Source: Boletus sp. NGJ (Eukaryota; Basidiomycota; Agaricomycetes; Boletales; Boletaceae). Taken from it: DNA of 64,000 nucleotides. Position 1 is the first letter of the stretch, and each line of letters starts with the position of its first letter. Below the pieces are notes generated by a model. That model saw only the letters and a program-made list of their open reading frames with translations, searched no databases and was not told the DNA's origin. Made by a program: the position numbers and the translations under genes. This document shows positions 1 to 10,823 of the stretch, in pieces. Location of the stretch: positions 31,768 to 95,767 of the forward strand of contig JAGTXK010000118.1 in assembly GCA_019096195.1 (NCBI GenBank), read 5' to 3'.

Positions 1-1
1 G

Positions 2-994
2 GTTCCCATCGACCCCTCCGCTGCCCACCCCCTCCCTCGTACTGATGCAGACGATGTGGCGTCGACTCTCCCTGAGCCATCATCAGCATCATCAATATCT
101 TCGTCTGGGTCTCAAATCCCTGCATCTGAGTCAGGGTTCGAAGATGAAGATATGGACCTCCAGGCAGCCCTGCAAGCCTCATTGGCCGGCACTGAACAAG
201 GAGGCAGTACGAGCACTAGGGGTGCCTTCAATAGACTGGAGAACTACCCCTCGCCTGTGATACCCTCTTCTCGCACCTTTCCGGGATTTCCTCCCGAACT
301 CGTATCTTCTGGGCAGGAGGGCACAAGCGGAGCCCGACCGAACATCCCGCCCAACCAGGACCGTTACGGCAACGCCGATGTTGACCCCGTGAGCGCTTCC
401 ATGGAAAGAAATCGGATCATCATGGAGAGGATGCGTCAGGAGCAGGAAGCAGCCTTGCGAGAGCAGTACGAAGAGGAGATCGCACAGTTCGGTCGAACTC
501 AAGGACGCTATCCGCGGCAACGACGAGAAGCTGAGGCGGGAGATGACGATGAACTATTCCGAAGAGCAATGGAAGAATCGCTTGCGGAACATCATGCTCG
601 GACAGGCGACGATGTAGAGATGGCGGAGATGGATGAGGAGGAAGACTATGATGCACCAGTAGCGAGGCCGAGCATCCACGCGATGGACAGGGTTTACGAC
701 GACGACGACGCAGAGTTGCAGGCAGCCCTCAAAGCGTCTCTGGAGACCATGCCACCTGGTTTCACTCTGCAACCGAGCCCTCAGCCACCATCACTACAAC
801 GATTGACAGACGAGCCCCTCAGCGCAGAGACAGGCGCGAGTCGAACTGCGGAAGAGAGTGAAGCTGAAACCGAGACTGATACACAGACCGAGACAGACAC
901 GGAAGATGTCAGCGGTGAGACCGCTCAAGCCGCTAGGGAAGAAGTCAGCATAGAGGAACTCCGCAGACGTAGGCTGGCGAGATTTGGAGGCTGA
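2..994 (+). CDS. Ataxin-3/Josephin-type deubiquitinase, C-terminal part (5' partial)
   Basis: Open reading frame entering from the left edge with no start in the window; the visible part is about 330 residues. It carries three ubiquitin-interacting motifs, each an acidic run followed by Leu-x-x-Ala-(Leu/Met)-x-x-Ser: about nt 137-187 (DLQAALQASL), 542-595 (ELFRRAMEESL) and 696-752 (ELQAALKASL). The rest is acidic and low in complexity, and the protein ends in a basic ELRRRRLARFGG tail that resembles the Cdc48/p97-binding basic motif of ataxin-3. UIM triplets plus such a tail are what follows the Josephin cysteine protease domain in ataxin-3 homologues, so I infer the catalytic domain lies to the left of the window. 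Other UIM proteins cannot be excluded without it. The expected role is trimming ubiquitin chains on Cdc48 clients. Confidence 0.7.
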   Translation, partial: VPIDPSAAHPLPRTDADDVASTLPEPSSASSISSSGSQIPASESGFEDEDMDLQAALQASLAGTEQGGSTSTRGAFNRLENYPSPVIPSSRTFPGFPPELVSSGQEGTSGARPNIPPNQDRYGNADVDPVSASMERNRIIMERMRQEQEAALREQYEEEIAQFGRTQGRYPRQRREAEAGDDDELFRRAMEESLAEHHARTGDDVEMAEMDEEEDYDAPVARPSIHAMDRVYDDDDAELQAALKASLETMPPGFTLQPSPQPPSLQRLTDEPLSAETGASRTAEESEAETETDTQTETDTEDVSGETAQAAREEVSIEELRRRRLARFGG

Positions 995-1380
995 GGATGT
1001 GCTAGAGCGAAATTTCAAGTCAATTGCAAAGTCTGCGCTTCTTGATCATTAACTCGAGTGCTATCGTATCCTACACAAGAAAACGCTGACTTTTGTCGTG
1101 CTATCCTTGTCCATAACATGAGATCCTACGGGATTAAAGGCGCGAGCAATGGAAAGGACCGTGATCAATAAATCGCTCTGGAAACGGCGGACGCATTGAC
1201 TGGAAGTACGCGTTAGGAGATTGCACCTTTAGATAAATTGTCAGTCACGCTGCGTAGAGATGCGGATTATATACCTTTTGACCCGACGTACAACGACGCC
1301 CTCCATTCAAACTAGTCTCGGGATTGAACAGTACAACTTGGACAAACTATTATAATACCGTAAAGCGCCGAAAGCCGCAT
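995..1380. other. Intergenic region between convergent genes
   Basis: This stretch lies between the stop codons of two convergent genes. It holds an AATAAA at 1167-1172 that could serve as a plus-strand polyadenylation signal. I see no coding frame or repeat. Confidence 0.6.
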
Positions 1381-3366
1381 TCAAGATTCTGGTGGCGGCA
1401 GAGACACTTGATCCCTAATACTGTCAGGTCTTCCCTGGCGCCTCCGTGCGAATCGCAAATAACGAGAAAATCGGTTTTGTGTTTGGGTTGTACCTGCTTG
1501 GCTATGACGGTTAGCAGATGCCTCGCTTTCCGGCTCTCCGGATATGATCGTCTCCAGCGCATGGAAATCTGATGGGTATTTCTCATCAGCCTCCTATTCC
1601 CGAGTCGTCCGAATTACGCCTTACCTTGTCGGCATATTGGACAGGATCCCGAAAGTTCGAGTAACCAGGGGTCCACGCAAGACTGGTGAAATCGGTGCTT
1701 TCCTTCGCACGGTAGCACCCGTAGGTCATCTCCTTCTTCAAAGTCAACAATACAAATTGGACATGTCTCCCGTCCAATGCACTCCGGCATCCCTGTATCT
1801 GTTACATGCGGGGATGCAGGTACGCGTGATGCTCCTTGGTCCGCGGTGTTTATTTGAGGTGGCAAATCAACTTGTTCTGTTCCTTCAGATCCCCGATTAT
1901 CTTCCCGTGCCTTTTGACCGGCCGTAGAAGTAAACGTCCCCTCCCGAGGATCATGGTGTTCGTCATGTTCTGCCGTAACACTTAATTGTGCCAGCTGCAC
2001 GGAGTCGGGCAGAGGTACAGGGGCGCTAGACTCAGTGTCTGCAGGCTGTGATTCGATGTCTTTGGGACGGGGAAGGCCATTCCCCCGATCATTCCCAGAG
2101 GATCTGAACTTGACGATCGGGAATGTGTCCAGGATTGCTCTTCCAAGACCCCCAGCCCGGCTTTGTCCACCGCCTAGTGTGGGATCTGCGGAACGAGGGC
2201 CATATCTCTCCGGATACCTAATAGCTCTGATGGCCTTTTCATCCGTGAATGATATGCATCATTGCCGTTTCAATGTGACTCACCCCTGATATAATCACAG
2301 CAGAAAATAAAGCAGATACGCAGCCAGTGATAGCATATAAAACAATCCTGTGAAGGAGTCAGAAGGGCCTAGCTACTCGAGTATGTCCCTCACATGGCAA
2401 CCCCCGTGTTTTGAGAACTAGTACTATTCGTGCTCGTCGACGTTCCCGTTGCATTTGCATCGCTCTGCAACACAGGGCCGCTCGCATTATAAGCTGGCAG
2501 AGTGGCGAAAAGGAAACCAGGAGCAGCCGGATAGTGGAGCGCGAACGTGTCGTTGATCATTCCTGCAGCGTCATTCAGCATCGTGGCATTGAAGTATCCG
2601 TAATATGTCTCGCTGGATGGTCCGAACTGGCCAAATTCGTATTCAATGTGCCTGAGAGAATCCAAAAGTCGAATGAAAGTTGAATGAAGGATGGAGTTAA
2701 AACAAACCACGAATGATTCAGTGTCTGGGTAGTAAAAACGTCCAGAACTGGACTCTGATAAGCTGTATTGATTACACAGGTTTCCGAGTAGAGAGAGTAG
2801 AGAACCTAGCTCAGAGGATCAGGAAGCCAACAGATACCACAGAAGATGTCGGACTCACAGCTGATTTTGCACCACGATCTTTTGCCATGGTGAAAATATC
2901 AGCTTCATGAGATGAATTCGTCGAGTTGGCATCACAAGACACAAAAGCAATCCATGGCGTGGTCGCTGTAGCGATTCACACTCAATAGCAATAATATGGG
3001 GAACGCTCACACGCACTGGTTTCGTTACCGGCGTTATCCTCAGTGAAGTGGACGAACATGCCCTTTGGCGACGTTGGTAAGGCAAGAACGAAACTGCATT
3101 GGACACACACCTGGGCAGGGCCATTACCGGCTTCGGGACCAACTAACTGTTGTGTAACATACTCCCAATCAGACCTTGTGGACCGAAGCCGCGTCAGAGA
3201 TCGGCCGGCAAGAGCACCTAAATACCTACCCATTCGTGTACCATTGTAAATGAAGCCTAGATGTGTTGGCTGCTTCAATCCGAGTCGTAGTATTCAAAGG
3301 CTGGGCAGGTATATACCCGAGCACCTGTGAAACATAGAGGAATAGGGCGAGAGTTTGGAAGATCAT
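1381..3366 (-). CDS. PA-TM-RING type membrane E3 ubiquitin ligase
   Basis: Multi-exon gene. It starts at ATG 3366 with a signal peptide (MIFQTLALFLYVSQVLG), followed by a lumenal protease-associated-type domain with PWIAFVSCD, DIFTMAKDRGAKSA and SETCVINTAY and many N-x-S/T sites. A single transmembrane helix (about YAITGCVSALFSAVIISG, nt 2288-2345) precedes a cytosolic linker and a RING-H2 finger (CPICIVDFEEGDDLRVLPC ... HRFHQSCVDPW ... CPIC, about nt 1625-1760). The tail runs through a last exon to TGA 1381. I joined the introns by frame: about 3190-3245, 2960-3010, 2811-2862, 2651-2702, the one before the TM exon, 2238-2286, and 1565-1620. Relatives (RNF13, plant RMR) act in endosome/vacuole membranes. 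The substrate cannot be told from sequence. Confidence 0.85.
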
Positions 3367-3501
3367 GGGTGGTGGTGACTGTGGCCAGCCTGCAGTGCTT
3401 GAAGCATGCTGCTGATTGATGACGCACTGCCTCTGCGAAACCCGATTCTCAAAAATATTGTACATTCAACTTGGTTTACATAGAAATGCGCAAACAACCT
3501 T

Positions 3502-5410
3502 TTAGCCTTCTCGAACGACCTCCCTGACAGAGGCAGCAAATATCTCACATCCCTTCTCAAGGTCTGCCTGCGAGATGTTCAGTGGCGGGATGAACCTGAC
3601 CACTTCATATATCGACGTCGTCAGGATCAGCAGGCCCTTGTCCATGCACCGTCTCGCCACGCGCGATGCGAGACCCTTGGGTGCCGACGCATTTAGGACA
3701 GGATCTCCCGATGGATGTGACGGAGACGCGAACTCGACCGCAACCATCAACCCGATTCCCCGAACATCCACAATAGTCGATCTGACCGCAGGGTCATTGC
3801 GGAGACCGTTCAACGATGCCAACAGTTCCTGTGATCTGAAAGAGAGAGACGTCAGCGGAATGCACACACGCAGAGGAAGACATGTACCGTGAGTTAACAT
3901 TATCCAAGACCTTCTCTTCTGCAAAGGCCTCGGCCACGGCCACAGCAGCCGCGCAGGAGACTGGGTTACCAGCATATGTGCCCCCCTGTGAAACGGGATG
4001 AGCCGTGAGCCAGGTTAGCGAGAGGCAATGTCACCATTGAACCAGGCTTCAGTTGGTCGGTGAGATCCTTCCGGCTAACTACAGCACTCAACGGAAAGCC
4101 ATTTGCTAGACCCTTTGTCCCAGTAGGTCAACAACATCAAGCTTTCGATACCCTCAAGAATCTCACCTTGGCCATCGTCATGATGTCTGGACGAACGCCA
4201 CTGTATTCAATATTGAAAAGTTTACCCGTCCTCCCAAAACCACTCTGGACTTCATCGATTATGAGTAGGATACCATGCTTGTCGCAAATCCTCCGAACAC
4301 CTTGCAAAAAGGTAGGCGGGGCAGGAACATAGCCTCCTTCACCCAATACTGGCTCGATCAGAACAGCGGCAGTATCTTTCGGTGCAGATTGCTGCTTCAA
4401 GACCAATTCCAGCTGGTAGAGAGATAGTCTGACAAGTTCTTCTTCGCTGGTGTTTGGCGGGAGTCCAACTTGATGCCAGTAAGGAAACGGTGCGCTAAAC
4501 ACGCCCGGCTGGAGATTCAAAATGAGAATGGCGTGCAGGTTTGCGACTGGACAAAGCAACCCACCATCAAGGGAAAGAAGCCTTCGCTGTACACAGTCTT
4601 GCTTTTCGTAACAGCCATGGCGCCGTAAGTACGACCGTGGTATCCACCTATAGTGACGCAAAGTGAGTGATACGCGAACCTGGTAAAGGGCCAGGTTGCG
4701 CTGAGTCCATACCCTGCATGCTGATGATGTTTTGTCGTCCCGTAATGGAGCGTGCCATCTTCAGGGTCGCTTCAATGGCTTCCGAACCCGAGTTCCAAAA
4801 GTAGAATGAGTCCAGTGAGGGGTCAGGCATGACTGGAAGAAGCTTCTCGATGAGGCGAAGGTACGGGAGGTGGAAAGCAATGCTACACTGAAAAAGTATC
4901 AGAAATACATGGAGAGGTAGTGAGACAAGGAAGCTACTTGGCCGTGAACGAGGCTTGTACACTGATCCGCGGCGGCTTTGCTGACCTTCGGGTGACAGTG
5001 ACCTCAATGCAATGATAGTGTTGGCCTGGCCTCTCGGAACAAGGCAAAAACCGCACACTTACCAAGGTTAGTTACGCCGATTCCGCAGCTGAAATCGAGA
5101 ATACGCCGACCGTCCTCGAAACTGAGATATGAACCCTCTCCTTTGCTCATGACGGCCTCGGTCAATCGACCAATACCCGCAGTGACATGGCGTTGACCAA
5201 ATCCGACTAGACTGTCAGAAGAGGTTGCCATGCCTCTCGCATTTTGTCTGAGTAGAACGGATTGAGCGCCGCTGAGCCCCCGTGATCTAAAAGTGAATGG
5301 GGTGAATGGGGTAGAGTTTCCAAACAGCACCGAACATACGCTCCGTGAGCAGATTTGCTAGTAGCTAGATACAGGTGCTTGCAGGAGAGCGTCCGTCTGA
5401 CGAGCATCAT
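3502..5410 (-). CDS. Class III PLP aminotransferase, probable mitochondrial 4-aminobutyrate aminotransferase
   Basis: About ten exons. The start at ATG 5410 gives a basic, hydroxylated presequence ([18 protein letters not shown]) spliced to [19 protein letters not shown], a convincing mitochondrial signal; an in-frame ATG at 5449 is possible. Family landmarks in order are [84 protein letters not shown] (PLP-binding Asp) and [19 protein letters not shown], where the Lys just before the intron is the Schiff-base residue. [14 protein letters not shown] follows, then TAA 3502. Motif order and spacing fit GabT-type enzymes converting GABA and 2-oxoglutarate to succinic semialdehyde and glutamate, although other omega-amino acids are possible substrates. 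The next gene upstream on the same strand is allantoinase, also a nitrogen-catabolism enzyme. Confidence 0.88.
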
Positions 5411-5549
5411 GTAGCGAAGTGATGGGTGGAGAAGACAAAACCGGATCATATTTGAGTCATGACAAGCGTGTATTTATAACCGTGGAGTAGTCCAGCCAAA
5501 TGCTTGTCCTTACTCCTTGCCTCCTACACATTCGGGCGTTCTGGCAAAG

Positions 5550-7207
5550 TCAGAGTAACTTGCCGATGGGATCCAATCCATCAAAGCCGTTCTGACTTCT
5601 GTCGTATACCATGTTGCCGCGCAAAAACGTCTGCTGCACAACCCCTCGGAGTACGAGTCCTTCATATGCAGAGAGCTTGTTTTTGAAGTGGAACTGTTCT
5701 TTCGACACCTGGGGTTGTCTTGTTAGACGAAGGCGGTCAAGCAAACAGAAAATCAATCCTCCCCTTAAACTCGGCTTCCGCATCCCAGATCACAAAGTCT
5801 CCGTCAAGACCCACGGCCAACGAACCTTTGACTGCATCAAGTCCTGCGTGCTCCGCTGTCCGTTTGCTCATCCAGTGAACGATCTGGCCGAGTGTCGCTC
5901 CTCTCTCGGGCTTCCTACCTTCTGTCCACAGTAAACTCAAGCCAAGACCGAGGCTGTTGATTCCTCCCCATGCTGTCATGATATCTCCCTCTTCGACTTT
6001 CTTCAGTTCTATAACGCAGGGGCTGTGATCCGATACCACGCAGTCGATGTCTCCGTCCAACAAAGCCTTCCAGAGTTGGTCGCGATTGGATTCGTTGCGA
6101 ACCGGAGGACAGCACTTGAACTCGGGGTGTCCGTCCGGAATCTCGTTCGCAGAAAGGCATAGATAGTGAAAACAGGTTTCCACGGTCAGTTTCAAACCTT
6201 TTCCCCTTGCAGCCCGGATGGCGCCAAGGGCAGGAGATGCAGAAAGGTGTACAATGTGACACCGGAGGGACGGGTATGTTTCTTGAAGATGTGTGATCAA
6301 TGTGACGGCGTTTACTTCCAGATCCTCAGGTCGTGAGGCCAAAAAGGTTTCATAAAGCGTTGGATCGGCGGAGGGGTGCGGACCAGGGGGACCGGAGGAA
6401 TTCTCTAGTTCCGCATGAAACAGCAGGACAGTCGGCTCATGCTGGATTATTCAGTCAGACCGCAGCAGTGATGCTTGACTGGACTCCCTAACTTCTATCT
6501 CCTTCATGTGATCCCGCAGGTCGTGTTCGGAAACATACGGGAATTCCTACATGCATGTTAGTGAGCGTTGCGTCTTCCAAGACAGTGCGTGTACCTCTAC
6601 TCCGCTTTCTATCATAAAGCATTTGAAACCTTTAACTCCACAAGTGATAAGAGGTTTGAGGTCTTTCTAATCCACACTCACTCCGTAAGAAAAGCAGACC
6701 TGGGACTGGAATAGGAGGTTACCTGGTTCCCCGGAATGGCACCTCCCCAGAACGCGACGTCGCTCCAACACTGACCTCGCGCGGACTTGCGCTTGACCTC
6801 TAGGTTTTCCACTGTCGTTGTCGGCGGTATGGAATTCAAAGGCATGTCCACCACAGTCGTGACGCCCCCCGACACTGCAGCCCTTGTACCCGTCCAAAAC
6901 CCTTCCCAGTCCGTACGACCAGGCTCATTCAGGTGTACATGTGTACTGGAGAGATCAGCTGCAGTCTGTAGTCCTAGCAATTGTACATAGCGACTTACTC
7001 TACGAGCCCGGGAAGTACGTGCTTTTCGCCGACATCGAGTACCTGGGCGTTGGGGTGATGTTTCCCCGCATTCTCAGCGAGGTAGTGCAAGTCGATGGAC
7101 ACGATTTTCCCCGACGACCGATCGATTGTGATAGTGGCGGGCTGCGGGTCGCCAGACGGCAAGAGCACGTTCTTACTAGTGACTTTCAAGTATCGGGGCG
7201 TGGACAT
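5550..7207 (-). CDS. DAL1: Allantoinase
   Basis: The gene starts at ATG 7207 ([19 protein letters not shown]). VLPGLVD is spliced over a 53-nt intron to [17 protein letters not shown], which holds the metal-binding H-x-H. Next come [14 protein letters not shown], the exon encoding [16 protein letters not shown] (with the Lys expected to be carboxylated), [17 protein letters not shown] (metal His), SDHSPC (catalytic Asp) and [13 protein letters not shown]. The C-terminus has [16 protein letters not shown] ... GKLL, with TGA at 5550. The enzyme opens the allantoin ring to allantoate in purine degradation, a cyclic amidohydrolase reaction. One join is unsettled: the exon ending near 5737 lacks a good GT donor that keeps frame with the last exon (about 5550-5708), so a GC or weak donor is likely. 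It shares a 145-bp divergent promoter with the Gyp5-like gene. Confidence 0.9.
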
Positions 7208-7287
7208 TGCGATTGCGAGATAAGACTAGAACTTGAAGTATGTTATCAGTCATAGATAGTGGGCCACGTGCCAAGGGTCAGTTTCAG

Positions 7288-7318
<31 letters not shown>

Positions 7319-7352
7319 GACGGACGTTGGCTACTGCAGCTTGTACTCATAA
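7208..7352. promoter_or_regulatory. Divergent promoter, allantoinase / Gyp5-like gene
   Basis: 145 bp separate the two start codons. It contains a palindromic CACGTG (7265-7270), the core of fungal bHLH binding sites, and a CGACAA-type hexanucleotide run (about 7287-7322) directly upstream of the plus-strand start. Regulatory function is inferred from position only. Confidence 0.5.
7287..7322. repeat. (GACAAC)n microsatellite in 5' leader
   Basis: About four perfect GACAAC units followed by GAC units, lying 31 bp upstream of ATG 7353 and probably within the 5' UTR of the Gyp5-like gene. Confidence 0.8.
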
Positions 7353-9738
7353 ATGACTAGGACTGGCGGCGCAGAGAAATCTGCGCTCATCGCGACGACA
7401 CCACTCGACTCTGCTTCTCCACTAGACTCGCTGCTCTCCCCCAAAGGCCCTACCCCGACCTCTTTGTTTCCGTCAGACTCGGTCGCAGAGTCGGAATATA
7501 ACGATGTCACCTTCGAGGACGATTCGCGCTTTTCAACCGTACCACTCACCGAGCGCGCCAGTATCGCGTCGGACGTCGGCCACGCAGCAGCCAAACTAGA
7601 ACGACGAACGACCATTTCGTCGGCGCCTTCAAAGACAATAAGGTCCCTCCGACAATTCGCACACAAGAGATCAGCGTCAAGTGTCACTGCAGACGAAATA
7701 TCCGGTGGAAATATCCTCGCACGGCTGGGGGTTCAAAAAGAGCACGAAGAACATGACCTCGATGTGCTTCGAGCTGCTGGTGATGGTCAACAGAAACTGC
7801 ATGAAGAGTTCCTTCGCCTCCACAACGAACGACGGGCGGAGGCTCCCCACGACGAAGAAGTTTCCATTGATTGGGGTCAGTCTAGGCTTTATTAGCTACG
7901 CAGACTGCACTAATCGTGACATCGCTTCACCAAGATTTCTGGGGCGTTGTCATTTCCGGTGTGTAGAGTTGATCTACCAGCAAGTTGAGCACTGACGTGT
8001 CCGTAGACTATCAAACATATGCCGCTGCCAACTCTGAAAAACTCGCCAGAGCAATTGAGAAAGGGGTGCCCGATACGCTGCGGGGAATGATGTGGCAGTT
8101 AATGTACACGTAACATTGGATTCCCTTGTTCCCCTGTTAATAACAATTTGCGACAGGGCAGCTTCTAAGGATATTGAACTTGAGAACACCTACCTGAGAC
8201 TCCTGAAAGAGCCCAGTAAACATGAAAAAGCGATCACCAGAGACCTCGGGAGGTTAGATTTATTACTCGGGGATGTATACCTTTCTGAAGCACAACCGGT
8301 AGAACGTTCCCCCATCACGAGTTCTTCACAGATGGTCAAAGCATCGGACAGGAGAACTTATTTAATGTACTGAAGGCGTATTCTCTGCAAGTTCCCCCCC
8401 TTGACTGGTATGAGATATACCTACAACCTTATGTTTAGGTATGATCCCCAAGTCGGTTACTGTCAAGGATTATCGTTTGTTGTTGCAGTACTCCTGTTAA
8501 ACGTGAGTCCTCCTAGCGTGTCTCGCGCAAACAGTCCCGACGACGATTGCTATTAGATGCCAGATGAACAAGCATTTTGCCTCTTGGTTCGCCTAATGCA
8601 TACATATGATCTCCGGGGACATTTTCTCCCTGAAATGCCAAAGCTGCAGTTGCGGCTCGTAAGCTCCACCACTTCATTTCCACATCGTGCTCAGTTAACC
8701 ATTACCAGTTTCAGGTATTGTTGGACATGCTTGAAATATCATCGTTCTGACTTCATGCAGTTTGATAGATTGATCGAGGAACTCTTGCCTGTATTACACC
8801 TACATTTTCTGCGGCAAGGCATCAAGTCAAGCATGTTCTGTTCGCAATGGTTCCTTACATTGTTCAGTTACAGGTGATTCGGTACTTGAACACACATCTG
8901 TTACAGCCTACTTGACCAGGCCCTAGATTCCCACTAGACATTGTGTTCCGAATATACGATAATTGCCTCGCGAACGGCATCGAAGCCATCTTCGCATTCA
9001 GTATCGTGTTATTGCAGAAAAATGAAGATGTGCTGCTCACACTCAAATTCGATGAGATCTTGTCATTCCTAAAGACAAGAGTGTTCGAGCAATACAAGGT
9101 GAGTAAACTGGCTCTCAATTTTAGTCGGGGGTGGAGTGTTTTATCGAATTCACGATAGATCGAATCTTCAGATGAAGACGAAGATGAAGGGGGCGAAGAA
9201 AGTGGTCCTCCAGCCAGCTATAACGTCGACGAGTTCGTGCAAGACGCTGTTTCCTTGAGGATCACACCATTCATGTTGGATGCCTATGCGCACGAGTACG
9301 CTGATCTGGTGAGAGCGCGGGAGGCACATGCCGTTGAGATGGACACGCTCCGGAATAGTAACAGAGTGCTTACTTCGAAAGTGTGAGCTTCTATGTCCTT
9401 GTGACGACTGACTACTCGACTGCCCAATGTCCTGTTTAGCAAAGAGCTTGACTTGTGCCTTGCTCAATTGAATACTGAACATGTGGACGTGTTGGTGAGT
9501 GACCTTGCCTGTTCTGCTTTTCGTATCTCACTAGACCAACCGAGTAGAACCAACTCGTAATGGCTCGACTCCGTAATGAGGAAATGGAAGAAGAGCTCGT
9601 TCGCTACAAACTACTGTCAGTCCTGTCTGCTAGGGCGTTGCGGGCGCGGAGGCTTATTCAGCTTTATTTGCTAGTTATGCAGAAGCAATGCATCGGAATG
9701 AGGATGCCATGTTGTCCAATCGTCTCTCCAAAACATAA
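7353..9738 (+). CDS. GYP5: TBC-domain Rab GTPase-activating protein, Gyp5-like
   Basis: A Ser/Thr-rich N-terminal region of about 170 residues is followed by a TBC domain: GVPDTLRGMMWQL, ITRDLGRTFP (arginine finger), DPQVGYCQGLSFVVAVLLLN (glutamine finger), MPDEQAFCLLVRLM, FDRLIEELLPVLHLHFL, SSMFCSQWFLTLF and FPLDIVFRIYDNCLANG. An acidic linker leads to a coiled coil (LVMARLRNEEMEEELVRYK) and the end at TAA 9738. About 11 introns; one (8387-8438) uses a GC donor and one exon (8709-8714) is only 6 nt. Domain order (disordered N-terminus, TBC, acidic segment, coiled coil) fits Gyp5/EVI5-like GAPs acting on Ypt1/Sec4-type Rabs in exocytosis. The Rab target is inferred from the family. Confidence 0.9.
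8709..8714 (+). other. 6-nt microexon (TTTCAG, Phe-Gln) in the TBC domain
   Basis: The intron 8659-8708 (GTAAGC...ACCAG, 50 nt) and the intron 8715-8760 (GTATTG...TGCAG, 46 nt) leave TTTCAG as an in-phase 6-nt exon. With it the protein reads LQLRL-FQ-FDRLIEELLP, matching the spacing of TBC proteins, where LRL(Y/F)QFDRLLEE is usual. Skipping the hexamer gives one 102-nt intron, still in frame, but deletes two residues from a conserved helix. Confidence 0.75.
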
Positions 9739-9844
9739 ATGGACCGCAGTTCCCACTTTGCATCGTCATTATTTACCCTCACTACACATACATACCATCG
9801 GAGCTGATATCAATCTCGATGAGATGCTAACTACACATGCCCCT

Positions 9845-10677
9845 TTAGTCAATCTTTGTAGACCCTTGTGCCAGCTGAATCTGGATACGATTATTCAATA
9901 CCGCAAATAACTTCCACCGTGCGTCGCACTGACCTCTTCCTTGCGAATGGTTCGCAACTCCCCAGGAGCCGTGGCTTTGCCCATGGCGGCGCTGACCGCA
10001 ACTTGGACAGCACGAGAGATAGCTGATTGTTCAGAAACCCAATATTTGACTTCATCGGGAATGATTTCAATGACCGCCACTCGGGGGTCCCCCTCGTCAC
10101 CCTTGTGCACGCCGTCTCCAAGATTGCCGATGTAACCAGATACACTAGCCAGCAACAGTCAGTTACAGGGCAAAACGACGTCGCGTGGCTCAGGAAGCTT
10201 ACAAGCTGGACCAGTGCTTATGAATGAGCTCCTTGTCTTGAGTCACTCGAGCTCTGCCAGAGTAGGATGCCCAATCGGTCGATGAAGGGTCAAGGAACGA
10301 AACGTTGACGTGAGAGTCATTCTCGATCTCCTCAAACTTGGAAGAAACATTATTTGCGAGGAAAACGAGATTCAACTGAAAATCGCTGGACACTATGTGG
10401 GTGAACGTGAATTTGGATGAGAGGGCAAGGATGAGTGAATCGCACCGTGGGCAGGGGTCATTGCACGCGAATGAAGATTACCGTTGGGATCACGAGTGAC
10501 TAGCATCCCAATCTTGGCAGCTTTGACCACTGCCTGTAGGTCTAAGGGGACAAGTGGTGAACAACAGGACTCGCACTATACGGTGAACTTGGAACCTGCG
10601 ATCCTCTGGAGGAGCGGGACATCGTTGCTTTCCGCGATGCGAGAATACGGGTCGAGGCGGGCTCGTTCTGCCGCCAT
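9845..10677 (-). CDS. BLI-3-like FMN-binding protein (pyridoxamine 5'-phosphate oxidase fold)
   Basis: Five exons from ATG 10677 (MAAERARLDPYSRIAESN) to TAA 9845. Conserved pieces are VVKAAKIGMLVTRD, GNLHSRAMTPAH, LVFLANNVSSKFEEIEND, HVNVSFLDPSSTDWASYSG and FVSGYIGNLGDG. The C-terminus has DPRVAVIEIIPDEVKYW and GELRTIRKEE, spliced to LAQGSTKID. The last intron removes an in-frame TGA at 9895; the spliced ending suits the family better. The length (about 205 residues) and motifs fit the fungal BLI-3/general stress protein 26 group, a split-barrel flavin-binding family named after a blue-light-induced Neurospora gene. The biochemical role is unknown in general, and light regulation is not shown by this sequence. 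Confidence 0.8.
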
Positions 10678-10823
10678 GAGGGAAGATGGAAAGTTGCAGC
10701 GGTGCTTGGATGAACTCGACTCATATATATACTCACTCGATGGTGTGACGTCATGTGCGTCATAGACTTTTCCTGTGTCGTACAATACAGGCGATCCGCG
10801 ATACAATCAGTACATGGTCAAGG

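Noticed and set aside
3502-7207. A nitrogen-catabolism gene cluster (aminotransferase plus allantoinase)
   Set aside because: Only two genes with distinct pathways; neighbours are a RING ligase and a RabGAP, so there is no real support for a cluster.
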